Assembly: GCA_001898225.1 (NCBI GenBank)
Contig: MKTJ01000049.1
Location: forward strand, 1-64,000
DNA from: Chloroflexi bacterium 54-19
GTDB lineage: Bacteria; Chloroflexota; Chloroflexia; Chloroheliales; Chloroheliaceae
DNA: 64,000 nucleotides
Reading direction: 5' to 3'
This document shows positions 18,561-28,155 of this stretch, in pieces. The position numbers were made by a program, and so were the translations under genes. Under the pieces are notes generated by a model. That model was not told where the DNA came from and searched no databases. It worked only from the letters and a program-made list of their open reading frames with translations. The first letter of the stretch is position 1; every line of letters begins with the position of its first letter.

Positions 18561-18745
18561 TCTATAAAAAGTTTTAGTCTGTGAAATTCTAATGTTCGTA
18601 CCGACCGCCCCGGCGGGGTGCCTGGGCTTTGTTCGCTGCTGCCTGTTTCAGGGCAACTCTTAAAAACTTCCCAACCCGGTTAACTGCTGACATTGCGTTT
18701 ATGAGGGGTTAGCCCAATTTTACAAATGAGATATGGAGGTTCCCA

Positions 18746-20248
18746 ATGAAGACCCGCCTTACATTATCCAGCTTCAGTAGCGTTTTCAGGCACGGTCGCC
18801 TGAGCCTGGCGCTGCTGGCGGTGCTTTGCGCCAGCCTGGTCCTGGCCGCCTGCGGTGATAACACCGCGACGACCGCGCCTGCGCCCACCACGGCTGCCGC
18901 TACGACCGCCGCTGCCGCCACTACGGCGGCCCAGGCAACCACCGCTGCCGCTGCCACTACGGCGGCTGCTACGACCGCGGCGACGACCGCGGCGGCGACT
19001 ACGGCGGCGACCGCGACCACTGCCGCCGCTGCTACGACTGCGGCTTCGAGCGATGCCCCGGCCCTGGGCGACCCGAACCTGAAAGGGACCGTTACCTTCT
19101 GGCATACCTACAGCGCCGACTCGAAAGAACAGGATACCCTGAAAAACGTGGTGCTGCCCGGCTTCGCCAAGCTCTACCCGAATGTTAAAGTCGATGCCCA
19201 GCAAATCCCGGATACCGACTTCCGCCAGAAACTGCTCACCGGCATCAGCGGCGACATCCTGCCCGACGTAGCCCGCCTGGACATCCAGTATGTCCCCGAA
19301 TTTGCCGACATGGGCGCGCTGGCTAAACTCGACGACATGCCCGGTTTCGCCGCCATCAAGGCCGATGCTTACCCCGGCCCGCTCAGCACTAACTTCTGGA
19401 AAGGTAGCTACTACGGCCTCCCGCTCGACACCAACACCAAGGTTATAATGTATAACAAGGCCCTGCTGGATGCCGCCGGGTTGACCGCCCCGCCCAAAAA
19501 CATGGACGAGTTCATCGCTGCCGCCAAGAAACTGACCGTTCCCGGCAAACAGTACGGCTTCGTCCCCAGCGGCACCGGGGCGTGGAGTATCTTGCCCTTC
19601 TTCTGGAGCCTGGGTGGTAACGTGACCGACGAGAACATCACCAAGGCCAGCGGTTACCTGAACAGCGCCGATAGCGTGGCGGCCCTGCAACAACTGGTTG
19701 ACCTGAAAAAAGCCGGGGTAATGCCCGACGCTATCTTCGGCGGTGGCATCAGCACGATGGAAGGCCTGGCGACCGGCCAATATGCTATGATTGATGATGG
19801 TCCCTGGATGAATAGTATCGCGGCTTCCCAGTTCCCCAACTTCACCCTGAATTACGCCCCTATGCCCGCCGGTAAAGGCGGCAGTATCGGCATCGTCGGC
19901 GGTGAAGACCTGGTAATGTTCGCCAAGTCCAAAGACAGCCCGGCGGCCTGGGCCTTCAGCCGCTACATGTTGAGCAAGGACGTGCAACTGGCGATGGGTA
20001 AAATCGGGCAACTCCCGGCCATCAAGAGCGTGGCAACCTCGCCCGAACTGGCGAGTCTGCCTTACTACTCGACCTTCCTGACTCAGCTTCAGTCCACCAA
20101 AGCCCGCCTGCCCCACCCGGCCTGGACCAAAATCGAAACCGTCCTCAACGACACTTTCGAGGCGGCCTTCCGGGGTGACAAAGACGTCAAGACCTTGCTC
20201 GATGCAGCGGCCCCGAAAGTGGACGCCTTGCTGGCAGGGACCAAGTAA
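18746..20248 (+). CDS. Sugar ABC transporter substrate-binding lipoprotein
   Basis: 500 residues, class 1 extracellular solute-binding protein (MalE/UgpB type). The signal peptide ends in lipobox LVLAAC with Cys36. About 65 residues of almost pure Ala/Thr follow, an unusual flexible tether. The binding domain begins at about 105 (KGTVTFWHTYSADSKEQ) and includes the family phrases GISGDILPDVARLDIQY and GSIGIVGGEDLVMF. GGAGG lies 7 nt before the ATG. It is followed by two permeases, and the GH15 and GH66 context suggests isomalto-oligosaccharides as ligand. Confidence 0.92.
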   Translation: MKTRLTLSSFSSVFRHGRLSLALLAVLCASLVLAACGDNTATTAPAPTTAAATTAAAATTAAQATTAAAATTAAATTAATTAAATTAATATTAAAATTAASSDAPALGDPNLKGTVTFWHTYSADSKEQDTLKNVVLPGFAKLYPNVKVDAQQIPDTDFRQKLLTGISGDILPDVARLDIQYVPEFADMGALAKLDDMPGFAAIKADAYPGPLSTNFWKGSYYGLPLDTNTKVIMYNKALLDAAGLTAPPKNMDEFIAAAKKLTVPGKQYGFVPSGTGAWSILPFFWSLGGNVTDENITKASGYLNSADSVAALQQLVDLKKAGVMPDAIFGGGISTMEGLATGQYAMIDDGPWMNSIAASQFPNFTLNYAPMPAGKGGSIGIVGGEDLVMFAKSKDSPAAWAFSRYMLSKDVQLAMGKIGQLPAIKSVATSPELASLPYYSTFLTQLQSTKARLPHPAWTKIETVLNDTFEAAFRGDKDVKTLLDAAAPKVDALLAGTK

Positions 20249-20377
20249 CCAGAGCCCTTGCTCTTTTCCAACCAACTCTCTTATGCTGGGGGAGGCCGCT
20301 CCGGTGACCTCCCCACCTAACCTTGAATTCTGAACCCAACGGCCACTGTTGGCCTTCTCTGCAAGGAGTTTGTACCT

Positions 20378-21370
20378 ATGGGTCTTAATACAGCCCCATC
20401 CCCGGTTTCAAAAGAAATAGCCCGTAAATCCCGGCCAGACGGTCCCGCCGAACCCGGCCAACCTTTGGCTGAACCGGCAAAGGAAGCCTGGTGGTATCCC
20501 TTCAAAAAAGCCTTGCCGGTCTACCTGTTTATCCTGCCGGGGGTGATTTTGTTCCTGGTCTGGACGGTCTACCCGCTGGTCAACATGTTCGTAATGAGCT
20601 TTTTCCAGTGGAACCTGGTCAAGCCGAGCATTTTCCTGGGTTTTGATAACTACGCGCGGGCCTTCGGTGACGAGATTTTCTGGCAAGCCCTCCGCAACAC
20701 CATCTTTTACGCGGTTATCAGTGTACCCGGGCAGCTAATCCTGGGTCTGGCGGTGGCGCTTTTGGTCAACCAGAAATTACCTTTCCGGGCCTTCTTCCGC
20801 ACCATGTTTTACTTGCCGGTCGTATCTAGCTGGCTGGTCGTCTCGCTGATTTTCATGTACCTGTACAACAGCCAGGCCGGACTGCTCAATTACCTGCTCA
20901 AAGATATTTTACATATTATTCCGAGCTACCAGGCCTGGCTCCAGAACCCGGTGACGGCCCTCTTTGCGATTTGCGCCCTGGGCATCTGGAAAGGTGTGGG
21001 CTGGACCATGGTTATCTTCCTGGCCGGGCTGCAATCGGTCCCGCCGACCCTGTACGAGTCCGCCGCGATGGACGGCGCGAACACCTGGCGGCGCTTCTGG
21101 CACATCACCCTCCCACTGATAAGGCCGACTATCGTTTTTGCCACCGTTATGCTTTCGATTGGCGCTTTCAACGTCTTTATCCAGGTCTATGTAATGACCG
21201 GGGGCGGCCCGCAGCACTCGACCGAAACCCTGATGACCTACATGTACAGCGAGGCTTTCAAATTCCTGGACCTCGGTTACGGCGCAGCCCTTAGCTGGAT
21301 TTTCGCCATCGGCATCTTTATCATCAGCATCCTGGAAATCCGCTTTTTACGCCGACCGGTAGAATACTAG
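20378..21370 (+). CDS. Sugar ABC transporter permease (MalF type)
   Basis: 330 residues. A cytoplasmic N-terminus of about 45 residues precedes six predicted membrane segments. The EAA motif that contacts the ATPase is YESAAMDGANTWRRFWHITLPL. It pairs with the next gene to form the channel. A candidate AAGGAG site lies 12 nt before the ATG. Confidence 0.93.
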   Translation: MGLNTAPSPVSKEIARKSRPDGPAEPGQPLAEPAKEAWWYPFKKALPVYLFILPGVILFLVWTVYPLVNMFVMSFFQWNLVKPSIFLGFDNYARAFGDEIFWQALRNTIFYAVISVPGQLILGLAVALLVNQKLPFRAFFRTMFYLPVVSSWLVVSLIFMYLYNSQAGLLNYLLKDILHIIPSYQAWLQNPVTALFAICALGIWKGVGWTMVIFLAGLQSVPPTLYESAAMDGANTWRRFWHITLPLIRPTIVFATVMLSIGAFNVFIQVYVMTGGGPQHSTETLMTYMYSEAFKFLDLGYGAALSWIFAIGIFIISILEIRFLRRPVEY

Positions 21371-21404
21371 GGTTTAGGAAAGAAGAAGAAAAAGAAGAAA
21401 TTTT

Positions 21405-22322
21405 ATGCAATTCCGGCCTAGAATCTTACTTACGACTGCCAGCCTGCCGAACAGGTGGCGCAAGAATTTCCGCAGGACCGAAATCGCCGTGATTGACCGG
21501 CGCAACCCGTTCCTGGTGGCGGCCATCTATATCATCCTGCTTTTCTGGACGGTTATTTCGGTGGTGCCGCTGCTCTATATGGTCAGCACCGCTTTCAAGC
21601 CCAACCAGTACGTCTTTGAGTTCCCGCCCAAGTTTATCCCGGATAACCCGACCACGGCCAACTTTGAAAAAGCCTGGACTTCCGAGAACTTCGGCCTGTA
21701 TTTTACAAACAGCCTGGTTGTCTCTGTCGCCACGACCATTCTCATCCTGGTGCTCTCTTCGATGATGGCCTTTGCCTTCGCCCGCTACAAGTTTCCGGGA
21801 CGGACCACCCTCTTTTACGCCATCCTGGGAACCATGATGGTGCCGGGGTTGGTCCTGCTTATCCCCCAGTTCGTGCTGGCTAAAAATTTGGGTCTGCTCA
21901 ACAGCCTGCACGGGTTGGTGATAGCCTACTCGGCTAACTCGGCGGTCAACATCTTCTTTTTGCGGGGCGCTTTCGAGGAAATCCCCAACGACTTGCAGGA
22001 CGCCGCCGCGATTGATGGGGCCGGTATCTGGTCAACCTTCTGGCGGATAATGCTGCCCCTGGTCAAACCTTCCCTGGCGGCTATGGCGATTTTCAGCTTC
22101 ATGGGGGCCTGGGACGAGTTCACCTGGGCTTTGACCTCTCTTTCGGACGAAAAGTTACGGACCCTGCCGGTAGCCCTGCGGCTTTTCCAGCAAAGTCACG
22201 GCACCCAGTGGGGCCTTGTCTTCGCGGCCTCGCTGATTGCGGTCGTGCCGGTAATAATCGTCTTCCTGGTCTTCCAGCGTTATTTTATCCAGGGCGTCAG
22301 CGCCGGGGCTGTCAAAGGCTAA
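21405..22322 (+). CDS. Sugar ABC transporter permease (MalG type)
   Basis: 305 residues with six predicted membrane segments. The EAA motif is LQDAAAIDGAGIWSTFWRIMLPL. It is the second half of the import channel, 34 bp after the first. No ATPase gene follows; importers of this class often use a shared MsmK/MalK-type ATPase encoded elsewhere. Confidence 0.93.
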   Translation: MQFRPRILLTTASLPNRWRKNFRRTEIAVIDRRNPFLVAAIYIILLFWTVISVVPLLYMVSTAFKPNQYVFEFPPKFIPDNPTTANFEKAWTSENFGLYFTNSLVVSVATTILILVLSSMMAFAFARYKFPGRTTLFYAILGTMMVPGLVLLIPQFVLAKNLGLLNSLHGLVIAYSANSAVNIFFLRGAFEEIPNDLQDAAAIDGAGIWSTFWRIMLPLVKPSLAAMAIFSFMGAWDEFTWALTSLSDEKLRTLPVALRLFQQSHGTQWGLVFAASLIAVVPVIIVFLVFQRYFIQGVSAGAVKG

Positions 22323-22368
22323 CCCGGTAGCCCGCTAACTAAACCATCCAGATTTTAAGGAATTCACT

Positions 22369-23601
22369 ATGAGTGTCGACTCGACCGTTACTTCTCCGGT
22401 GCTGAATACCGGCTGGCTTTACGAAAACAGTCTGCGGGTCATCCTGGCGAACCAGGCTCCAACCGGCGCGATTATCGCCTCGCCCAATTTCGGGCAGTAC
22501 GGCTACTCCTGGTTCCGGGACGGTGCGTTTATCGCCCTGGCCCTGGCCGATACCGGGCGGCCCGAAACTATCGAAGCGGCCCGCCGCTTTCATGGCTGGG
22601 TCAACGCTACCATCCGGCGGTACCGTGATTTGGCCCTCAACGCGATTGCCAAAGTCAAAGCGGGCCAAACCCTCGACCCGGTTACGGACGTGCTACATTG
22701 CCGCTATACCGTGGATGGCGAACCGAGCCAGGACGACTGGGTGCCTTTTCAGATTGACGGCTTTGGCACCTGGCTTTACGTCCTGGCCGAATATTGCCAA
22801 AGACTCGAACCGGCCCAGGCTGCAACCGAACTGGCCGGATACAGCGACGCGATTGTCTTGCTGGTAGACTACCTGGGCGCGCTCTGGCAGACCCCCAACT
22901 ACGACTGCTGGGAAGAACATGGCGACAAAATCGCGACCTCGACCCTGGCGGCACTCTATGGTGGTCTTTCCCGCGTGGCCGACCTGGCCGCTTACCGCCC
23001 CGGTGACGGCGTGCTGGAAAACGCTGCCACCACCGCTAAGAACACGGCGAAAGACATTAAGGCGTACATCCTGGCAAAGGGGACAGTCCTCGACCCGGTT
23101 AGCGCTCAGCGTTACCTGACCAAGTATTGCGGCGGGGCCGACCCCGGCGAACTGGCCGGGGCGGTTGACTCCAACCTGCTGTGGGCGGCGGTGCCTTACG
23201 GGTTATGGCCGGTGGACGACCCGCTTATCACGACGACGGTTGAGAAGATTTTGCGCGACCTGGTGGCGAGTGGGCAGCCAGACGGCACCGCCGGGGCCCA
23301 CCGCTACGCCCGCGACAGCTATTTCGGCGGCGGGGAATGGCTCCTTCTGACGGCCTGGCTGGCGGTAGTACGGTTGGACCAGGGCGACACTGCCGGGGCC
23401 AAAGCCTTGCTCGGCTGGATTGAAAGGCAAGCCAGTCCCGATGGCGACATGCCGGAGCAGACCTTCGAGCATATGAACCGGCCCGACATGCTCAACCACT
23501 GGATTGAAACCTGGGGCGAGGTGGCGAACCCGCTGGTCTGGTCCCACGCCAGTTATGTGACCCTGGTCAACCGCCTGCGCTCGGCGGGTCTTTTAGACTA
23601 A
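22369..23601 (+). CDS. GH15 family glucosidase
   Basis: 410 residues with no signal peptide, so cytoplasmic. It matches the (alpha/alpha)6 barrel of glucoamylase/glucodextranase-like GH15: YGYSWFRDGAFIALALADTG, DDWVPFQIDGFGTWLY, the acidic NYDCWEEHG segment expected to carry the general acid, and the late SPDGDMPEQTFEH expected to carry the base. GH15 enzymes release beta-glucose from non-reducing ends with inversion. Between sugar permeases and GH66, it probably finishes degradation of imported alpha-glucan oligosaccharides. Trehalase activity within GH15 cannot be excluded. Confidence 0.85.
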   Translation: MSVDSTVTSPVLNTGWLYENSLRVILANQAPTGAIIASPNFGQYGYSWFRDGAFIALALADTGRPETIEAARRFHGWVNATIRRYRDLALNAIAKVKAGQTLDPVTDVLHCRYTVDGEPSQDDWVPFQIDGFGTWLYVLAEYCQRLEPAQAATELAGYSDAIVLLVDYLGALWQTPNYDCWEEHGDKIATSTLAALYGGLSRVADLAAYRPGDGVLENAATTAKNTAKDIKAYILAKGTVLDPVSAQRYLTKYCGGADPGELAGAVDSNLLWAAVPYGLWPVDDPLITTTVEKILRDLVASGQPDGTAGAHRYARDSYFGGGEWLLLTAWLAVVRLDQGDTAGAKALLGWIERQASPDGDMPEQTFEHMNRPDMLNHWIETWGEVANPLVWSHASYVTLVNRLRSAGLLD

Positions 23602-23631
23602 ACCTGGCCCTGAAGACTGAAAGGAAAGTTC

Positions 23632-25506
23632 GTGACGTTACCGTTAGCGGGGCAAGCAGCCCGGACTTCAAATCTAGCGCCTGAAAACTTTACCATCCTG
23701 GACTTACGGCCCGACCAATCCTTTTACAGGCCGGGCCAACCGGTCAGGCTGCGGGTAAAACTTCAGGCTGCCCAACCGGCGGAAGTCGGTCTTTACCTGA
23801 AGATAACCTATCTCGAAAAGACCATTAACACCTTTTTCCAGCGGGCCAACCTGAAAAAAGCGCCGGAAATCTTCGAGACGACCTTTACGGTCTACCTCCC
23901 GCCCGAAACGCCCCGCGGCTACGGCTTCGAACTGGCGGTCAAAACGGGTAAGGAAGCCGCCACCCTGGCGACCGCCTCGACGGCGGCGGACGTGCTGGAC
24001 GGCTGGCCGCAAATGCCCCGCTACGGCTTTTTCGCCAACTTCAAATCGGAGGAAACCGAGGAAGAAAGTTTTTCCCGCGCCGAAACCCTGGCCGCCTACC
24101 ACGTCAACGTGGTCCAGTTCTACGACTGGATGTACCGTCACGAAGATTTTATCCCGCCCGCCGACGAATTCATCGACCCGATGGGCCGGGCTGTCTCCTA
24201 CGCGACGGTGAAACACAAAATCGCTGCGGCCCACCACTTCAACATGGCAACCCTGGCCTATGGGGCGGTCTACGGCGCGACCCCGGCGTTCTGGGAAGCG
24301 CACCAGTCGTGGGGAATGTACCAGGCCGACGGCACCCCCTACAGCCTGGAACGTCTCTTTTACCTGATGGATATTTCGCTCGGCAAGCCCTGGGCCGAAA
24401 ATATCCTTAACCAGTACGAAAAAGCGGTGACAATTGCCGGGTTTGACGGGATTCACGTGGACCAGTATGGCTACCCCAAACTGGCCTACACTCAACCCGA
24501 AAACGGCGAGGAAAAACCCGAAACGTTGGAACTGGCTCAACTTTTCCCGCCCATCATCAACGCAGCGGCGGAGCGGGTAGCCCCATTGAAACCGGGCGCG
24601 GGCGTCATCTTTAACGCGGTCAACAACTGGCCGATTGAAACGGTAGCCCCGACCGGGCAGAGCGCGGTCTATATCGAGGTCTGGCCGCCCTATGTCGAAT
24701 ATAAGGACCTGCACGACCTGATTATCAATGCCCAGCGCCTGGCGGGGTCGAGCCAGAACCACAAACAGGTTATCCTGGCGGCCTATTTGTCGCCTTTTCT
24801 GCCGGAAGGGCTGCGGCTTTCGGATAACTCCGCCACCGATGAAGCGCCCCATGCCGTCCAGGGACACGTCCCGGCCAACCCGGCGGAAAAGGTAGCCGGA
24901 GCCGAGAACGCGGCCCTGCTGGCGACGGCTGCAATTTACGCCAGCGGCGGTTTTCACCTGCTCCTGGGCGAAAAGAACGGCGTCCTGGCCGACCCCTACT
25001 ACCCCTACTACGGCCAGTTCCAGCCAGATTTCGCCCTGAAAATGCGCCACTATTACGATTTCCTGGTGCGTTACGAGAACGTTCTGTCCGACCCGACCAC
25101 CCGGCCTTTACCGAGCGCCGAAGTCGAGGCGACGGTCGAAATCAGCCGGGGCGGCGAACCAATCGAGGTCAGCGGCGAGGCCAAAGCGGGGCAGGTCTGG
25201 GTTTTGCTGCGGCAGGGCAAATCTTTCACAACCTTAAACCTGGTCAATTTGCAGGGTTTGCACGACAGTCTGTGGAACGCTTTTAAGGAAACGCCCACGC
25301 CTTTAGCTGGTCTGACCCTGACCCTGACCTTGCCGGAAGACGAGGCGACAAGCCTAAAAAAAGCCTGGCTGGCCTCCCCCGACGGTGACGCCTCCGCCCA
25401 GGAAATCGCGCTAAGCCGGGAAACTCTCGCGGGCAACCATCAGCGCCTGACCCTGGAAATACCGGGCCTGGATTACTGGGATTTACTTGTTTTTGAGAAA
25501 GAATAA
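23632..25506 (+). CDS. GH66 dextranase / cycloisomaltooligosaccharide glucanotransferase
   Basis: 624 residues, GTG start behind AAAGGAAAG. It has no signal peptide. An N-terminal beta domain (about 15-120, LRPDQSFYRPGQPVRLRV) precedes the catalytic barrel with NVVQFYDWMYRHE and DPMGR. The nucleophile is D277 in DGIHVDQYG and the acid/base is E349 in VYIEVWPPY; the 72-residue spacing equals what I recall for characterised GH66 enzymes. A C-terminal beta region completes it. The length leaves no room for the CBM35-type insertion of typical cyclising enzymes, which slightly favours a dextranase or an intracellular isomaltooligosaccharide enzyme. It is the last gene of the LacI-controlled run. 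Confidence 0.88.
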   Translation: MTLPLAGQAARTSNLAPENFTILDLRPDQSFYRPGQPVRLRVKLQAAQPAEVGLYLKITYLEKTINTFFQRANLKKAPEIFETTFTVYLPPETPRGYGFELAVKTGKEAATLATASTAADVLDGWPQMPRYGFFANFKSEETEEESFSRAETLAAYHVNVVQFYDWMYRHEDFIPPADEFIDPMGRAVSYATVKHKIAAAHHFNMATLAYGAVYGATPAFWEAHQSWGMYQADGTPYSLERLFYLMDISLGKPWAENILNQYEKAVTIAGFDGIHVDQYGYPKLAYTQPENGEEKPETLELAQLFPPIINAAAERVAPLKPGAGVIFNAVNNWPIETVAPTGQSAVYIEVWPPYVEYKDLHDLIINAQRLAGSSQNHKQVILAAYLSPFLPEGLRLSDNSATDEAPHAVQGHVPANPAEKVAGAENAALLATAAIYASGGFHLLLGEKNGVLADPYYPYYGQFQPDFALKMRHYYDFLVRYENVLSDPTTRPLPSAEVEATVEISRGGEPIEVSGEAKAGQVWVLLRQGKSFTTLNLVNLQGLHDSLWNAFKETPTPLAGLTLTLTLPEDEATSLKKAWLASPDGDASAQEIALSRETLAGNHQRLTLEIPGLDYWDLLVFEKE

Positions 25507-25535
25507 AGCTAATAGAGGGGAAAGATAGAAGGATT

Positions 25536-25563
25536 AAAAAGAGGGTGGCTATATGCCACCCTC
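25536..25563 (-). terminator. Terminator between GH66 and the Uma2 gene
   Basis: Stem GAGGGTGGC/GCCACCCTC with a 5-nt loop. On the minus strand it is followed by TTTTTAATCC, so it terminates the Uma2 gene. It may also help end the GH66 transcript. Confidence 0.75.
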
Positions 25564-25590
25564 CCTATATTATTTCTAAGCAGAAAGTAA

Positions 25591-26298
25591 CTACAAATCA
25601 GAACGGGGCGGGCGATTCTGGTAAACCGCAAAGGTTTCCCCACCGACCAGTTTGAGAATATCCTGGGCATCCGGCAAAGGTTGAAGCCATAACCAGGCCG
25701 GTTTGAGCCAGAAACCGGGTAAAACCTGGGAAGTGTAGCGATTTTCAGCGTCGAGCGGTTGGCTGTGGTAATGGCCCTGGTCGTCCAACCGATAAAATTC
25801 GGCTTGCTGCTGACCGGGGTCAACCAGCCAGTATTCCGGCACACCCCCGATGGCATATTCCTGGAACTTGATGTAACGGTCGCGCCATTCGCTTTCCGGG
25901 GAAGTAATCTCGATTACCAAGTCTGCCGGGCCGCGTACCAGGCCGTTTTCCAGCCGGGCCTGGTGGAGTTTTGACAGGAACATGACATCCGGCTCCCGCC
26001 CAGAACCGCGTTGCCCGCCCAGTTTCATCTGAAAAGGATTTTGCAAAACCACCCCCAGGTCGAACAGGCGGGAATAAGTTGTCAGCACTTCATAAAGAAG
26101 ACCGGCAATTTGCTGGTGCTGCCAGCTTGCGGGGCTGCCCAGATGAATCCTTCCGTCTACCCATTCGGCCAGGGTATCCTCATCGGCCCAATCAAAAAAT
26201 TCTTCGTAGGAAATATAAGGTCCGTTCGGCACCGGCTTATCAGGCAGGTGATAGGGATAGGCCATCAGCGGCTCCGGCTTTTTCTGTAACTGGCTCAT
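25591..26298 (-). CDS. Uma2 family endonuclease-like protein
   Basis: 235 residues, Uma2/DUF820 family with a PD-(D/E)XK nuclease fold. Expected site residues lie in REPDVMFLS (Asp) and LVIEITSPES (Glu), with the later YWLVDP strand. These proteins are expanded in Chloroflexota and cyanobacteria and their role is unsettled. AGGAGG stands 6-8 nt before the ATG. It sits alone between convergent or divergent neighbours. Confidence 0.85.
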   Translation of the reverse strand: MSQLQKKPEPLMAYPYHLPDKPVPNGPYISYEEFFDWADEDTLAEWVDGRIHLGSPASWQHQQIAGLLYEVLTTYSRLFDLGVVLQNPFQMKLGGQRGSGREPDVMFLSKLHQARLENGLVRGPADLVIEITSPESEWRDRYIKFQEYAIGGVPEYWLVDPGQQQAEFYRLDDQGHYHSQPLDAENRYTSQVLPGFWLKPAWLWLQPLPDAQDILKLVGGETFAVYQNRPPRSDL

Positions 26299-26541
26299 CC
26301 TGTAACCTCCTTAATAAAACCAGGTTGTTATAACCTCTCAATTATAATATAGTCTGGCCCCAAAAGCATAAAAAACCGGCCCGAAACCTGCATGATATTC
26401 ACATGGTGAGTTATTTATCCTTCAAAATGTAAGCCTGGTTACAGACCCGGCCCGGCCAGAAGGCTAGAATCGGTATATCAACCTTGTGGTAAATAATGGT
26501 GTGGTTAGCGCAGATTTCAGAAAAACGGGGTATTTTATAAA

Positions 26542-26709
26542 ATGGACGTTTTACTTTTAGCCATCATCGGAATCATCTTTCTTTATATAGCCTGGGGCAT
26601 CTTCTACTGGCGGTTGGCGCTCAACCGGACCAATAGCCCGGAATGGCTGGCCCTCGAAAACGAAGAAACCGAGTTGATGTACCAGGAACTGACCGCCCAT
26701 AGCCGGTAA
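26542..26709 (+). CDS. Small single-pass membrane protein
   Basis: 55 residues: a hydrophobic helix at about 3-22 (LLLAIIGIIFLYIAWGIFYW), then a charged tail ending ETELMYQELTAHSR. The composition matches GC-rich neighbours and the ending is clean (CGG TAA). The ribosome site is weak (ACGGGG). The function is unknown; the call rests only on composition. Confidence 0.5.
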   Translation: MDVLLLAIIGIIFLYIAWGIFYWRLALNRTNSPEWLALENEETELMYQELTAHSR

Positions 26710-26849
26710 TGGCTTTGAGTTCTTATTGTAACTTCGATTTTCCTGGGCCTTAATTTCCCCTGGCCTTCCACCGATAAATTTTACCCGGCTTTCTCACACA
26801 TTCCCCAGGACAAATACAAAATCCGAAGACCTTATCATTGACCTTCGGC

Positions 26850-26980
26850 TGTGATATACGCCATCGGCGCTGCCCCCAAGGAACCCTTCGGGCTAGATTC
26901 CGCCAATGCGATTGCCACTTCGATCGGAATGACAAGTCTTTTACGACCGTGATATTGTCCAACGGACCAGAAATTCCTCG
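26850..26980 (+). repeat. Dispersed intergenic repeat, copy 2
   Basis: Modules in order: TGATATACGCCATCGGCGCT, GGGCTAGATTCCGCCAATGC, GGAATGACAAG, GATATTGTCCAACGGACC. The first three are in copy 1 (16988). All are in the copy at 38569 in reverse orientation. The last is also in the copy at 61139. Confidence 0.78.
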
Positions 26981-27046
26981 ACTGTGCGCGCCCCAAAGGT
27001 CGTACGTACTCGCGGGGTACCAACCACTAAAAACTGATTTCTAATT

Positions 27047-27084
27047 TCTGACTACTGGCTTCTGACCTCTGACTACTGGCTTCT
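27047..27084 (+). repeat. Short direct repeat TCTGACTACTGGCTTCT
   Basis: The 17-mer occurs at 27047-27063 and again at 27068-27084 (period 21). A related array in opposite orientation lies at 10960-11010. Flanks contain CACTAAAAACTGA, and the 38534-38568 region carries similar TTTAGTTTTCAGTTTTTAG. Confidence 0.7.
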
Positions 27085-27255
27085 AATCACTAAAAACTGA
27101 ACACTAAACACCCTGTATTCCCCTATTACACTTGCAATAAAAGCGGCCTAATTCTAAAATGATTTGACTTTAGGCCATGACAAGGCGCTGCCCTTGAAAA
27201 GGCGTCGCCAGCACCGGGCCCAACAACAAAATCATTCCGTAAAGAGGCTTTTTAA

Positions 27256-28098
27256 ATGGAACTGGATAAAGAAGTAACCGGATTTTCCGATGAACTGGAT
27301 GTCCGGGCTATCCGGTTGCGCTATCCCGAATTCAAAGGGCAGGTAGCAATCGTTACCGGCTCGGCCAGGGGTATCGGCAAAGGTATCGCCATCCGGCTGG
27401 CCCTGGAAGGCATGCGAGTGGTCGTGACCGGGCTGGAACCGGGCGAAGTTGAAACCACTACCGCTCAATTGCGCGAACTCGGCACCGAAGTAATAGGGGT
27501 GCCGGGCGACCTGGGCCGGACCGAAGATGTCAACTTGCTGTTTGAAAAGACGCGGGAGGCTTACGGTCAGCTCGATTTGCTGGTCAACAACGCCGCGCAC
27601 CTCAAACGCGCCCACTTTTTTGATGTAACCGAAAACCACCTCGACCTGCAACTAGCCAGCAACATCCGAGGGCCGTATCTCTGCGCGGTCCGGGCCGCCG
27701 AGATGATGCGGGATAGCGGCAAGGGCGGCAACATCATCAATATCAGCTCGGTGGGCGGGTTAAGGGCGCACTGGTGGGGCCTGCCCTACGACGTGACCAA
27801 AGGCGCGCTTGATTCGATGACCAGGGCAATGGCCCTGGAACTGAGTGATTTCGGTATCAGGGTGAATGCCATCGCGCCCGGAGCAATCCGGTCGGGCCGG
27901 AAGTTTTCGGCTGAACACAATCCAGCCGTCCAGGAAGTGACCCGGCGGGTACCGCTCTCCCGTTTTGGCACTCCCCAGGAAATCGCCTCAGCGGTAGCGT
28001 TCCTGGCTTCCGAGGATGGGGCCTATATCACGGGGCAGGTTATCTATGTGGATGGCGGCCTGGTAGCCCAGCTTAACCCGCGCGGCTACGACATCTAG
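27256..28098 (+). CDS. SDR family oxidoreductase
   Basis: 280 residues. It has a 30-residue N-terminal extension before the Rossmann fold. The nucleotide loop is TGSARGIGKG (about 36-45), NNAA marks strand 4, and the catalytic residues are Ser in INISSVGG and YDVTK (Tyr, Lys). NAD(P)-dependent oxidation of a sugar or sugar acid is inferred from its position before a sugar-acid dehydratase. AAAGAGG precedes the ATG. Confidence 0.9.
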   Translation: MELDKEVTGFSDELDVRAIRLRYPEFKGQVAIVTGSARGIGKGIAIRLALEGMRVVVTGLEPGEVETTTAQLRELGTEVIGVPGDLGRTEDVNLLFEKTREAYGQLDLLVNNAAHLKRAHFFDVTENHLDLQLASNIRGPYLCAVRAAEMMRDSGKGGNIINISSVGGLRAHWWGLPYDVTKGALDSMTRAMALELSDFGIRVNAIAPGAIRSGRKFSAEHNPAVQEVTRRVPLSRFGTPQEIASAVAFLASEDGAYITGQVIYVDGGLVAQLNPRGYDI

Positions 28099-28155
28099 CA
28101 GTCTATGAGCAATTTTGGAGATTGGAATTAAAGATATTTACGAGGACGTGAACCA

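Larger units (their letters stand above)
26710..27255. other. Intergenic stretch carrying repeats
   Basis: 546 bp with no supported gene. It holds a long member of the dispersed repeat family (26850-26980) and a short direct repeat (27047-27084). A weak hairpin GGCCTA/TAGGCC lies at 27145-27176. Confidence 0.6.

Noticed and set aside
18855..19082. Repetitive GCC/ACG-rich tract that could be taken as a tandem repeat array
   Set aside because: It is the coding sequence of the Ala/Thr tether; units are irregular and in frame, so it is neither CRISPR nor a satellite.
18764..20275. 503-residue open frame on the minus strand over the sugar-binding protein
   Set aside because: Shadow frame produced by GC-rich codon bias; the plus-strand lipoprotein is complete with signal, lipobox and binding domain.
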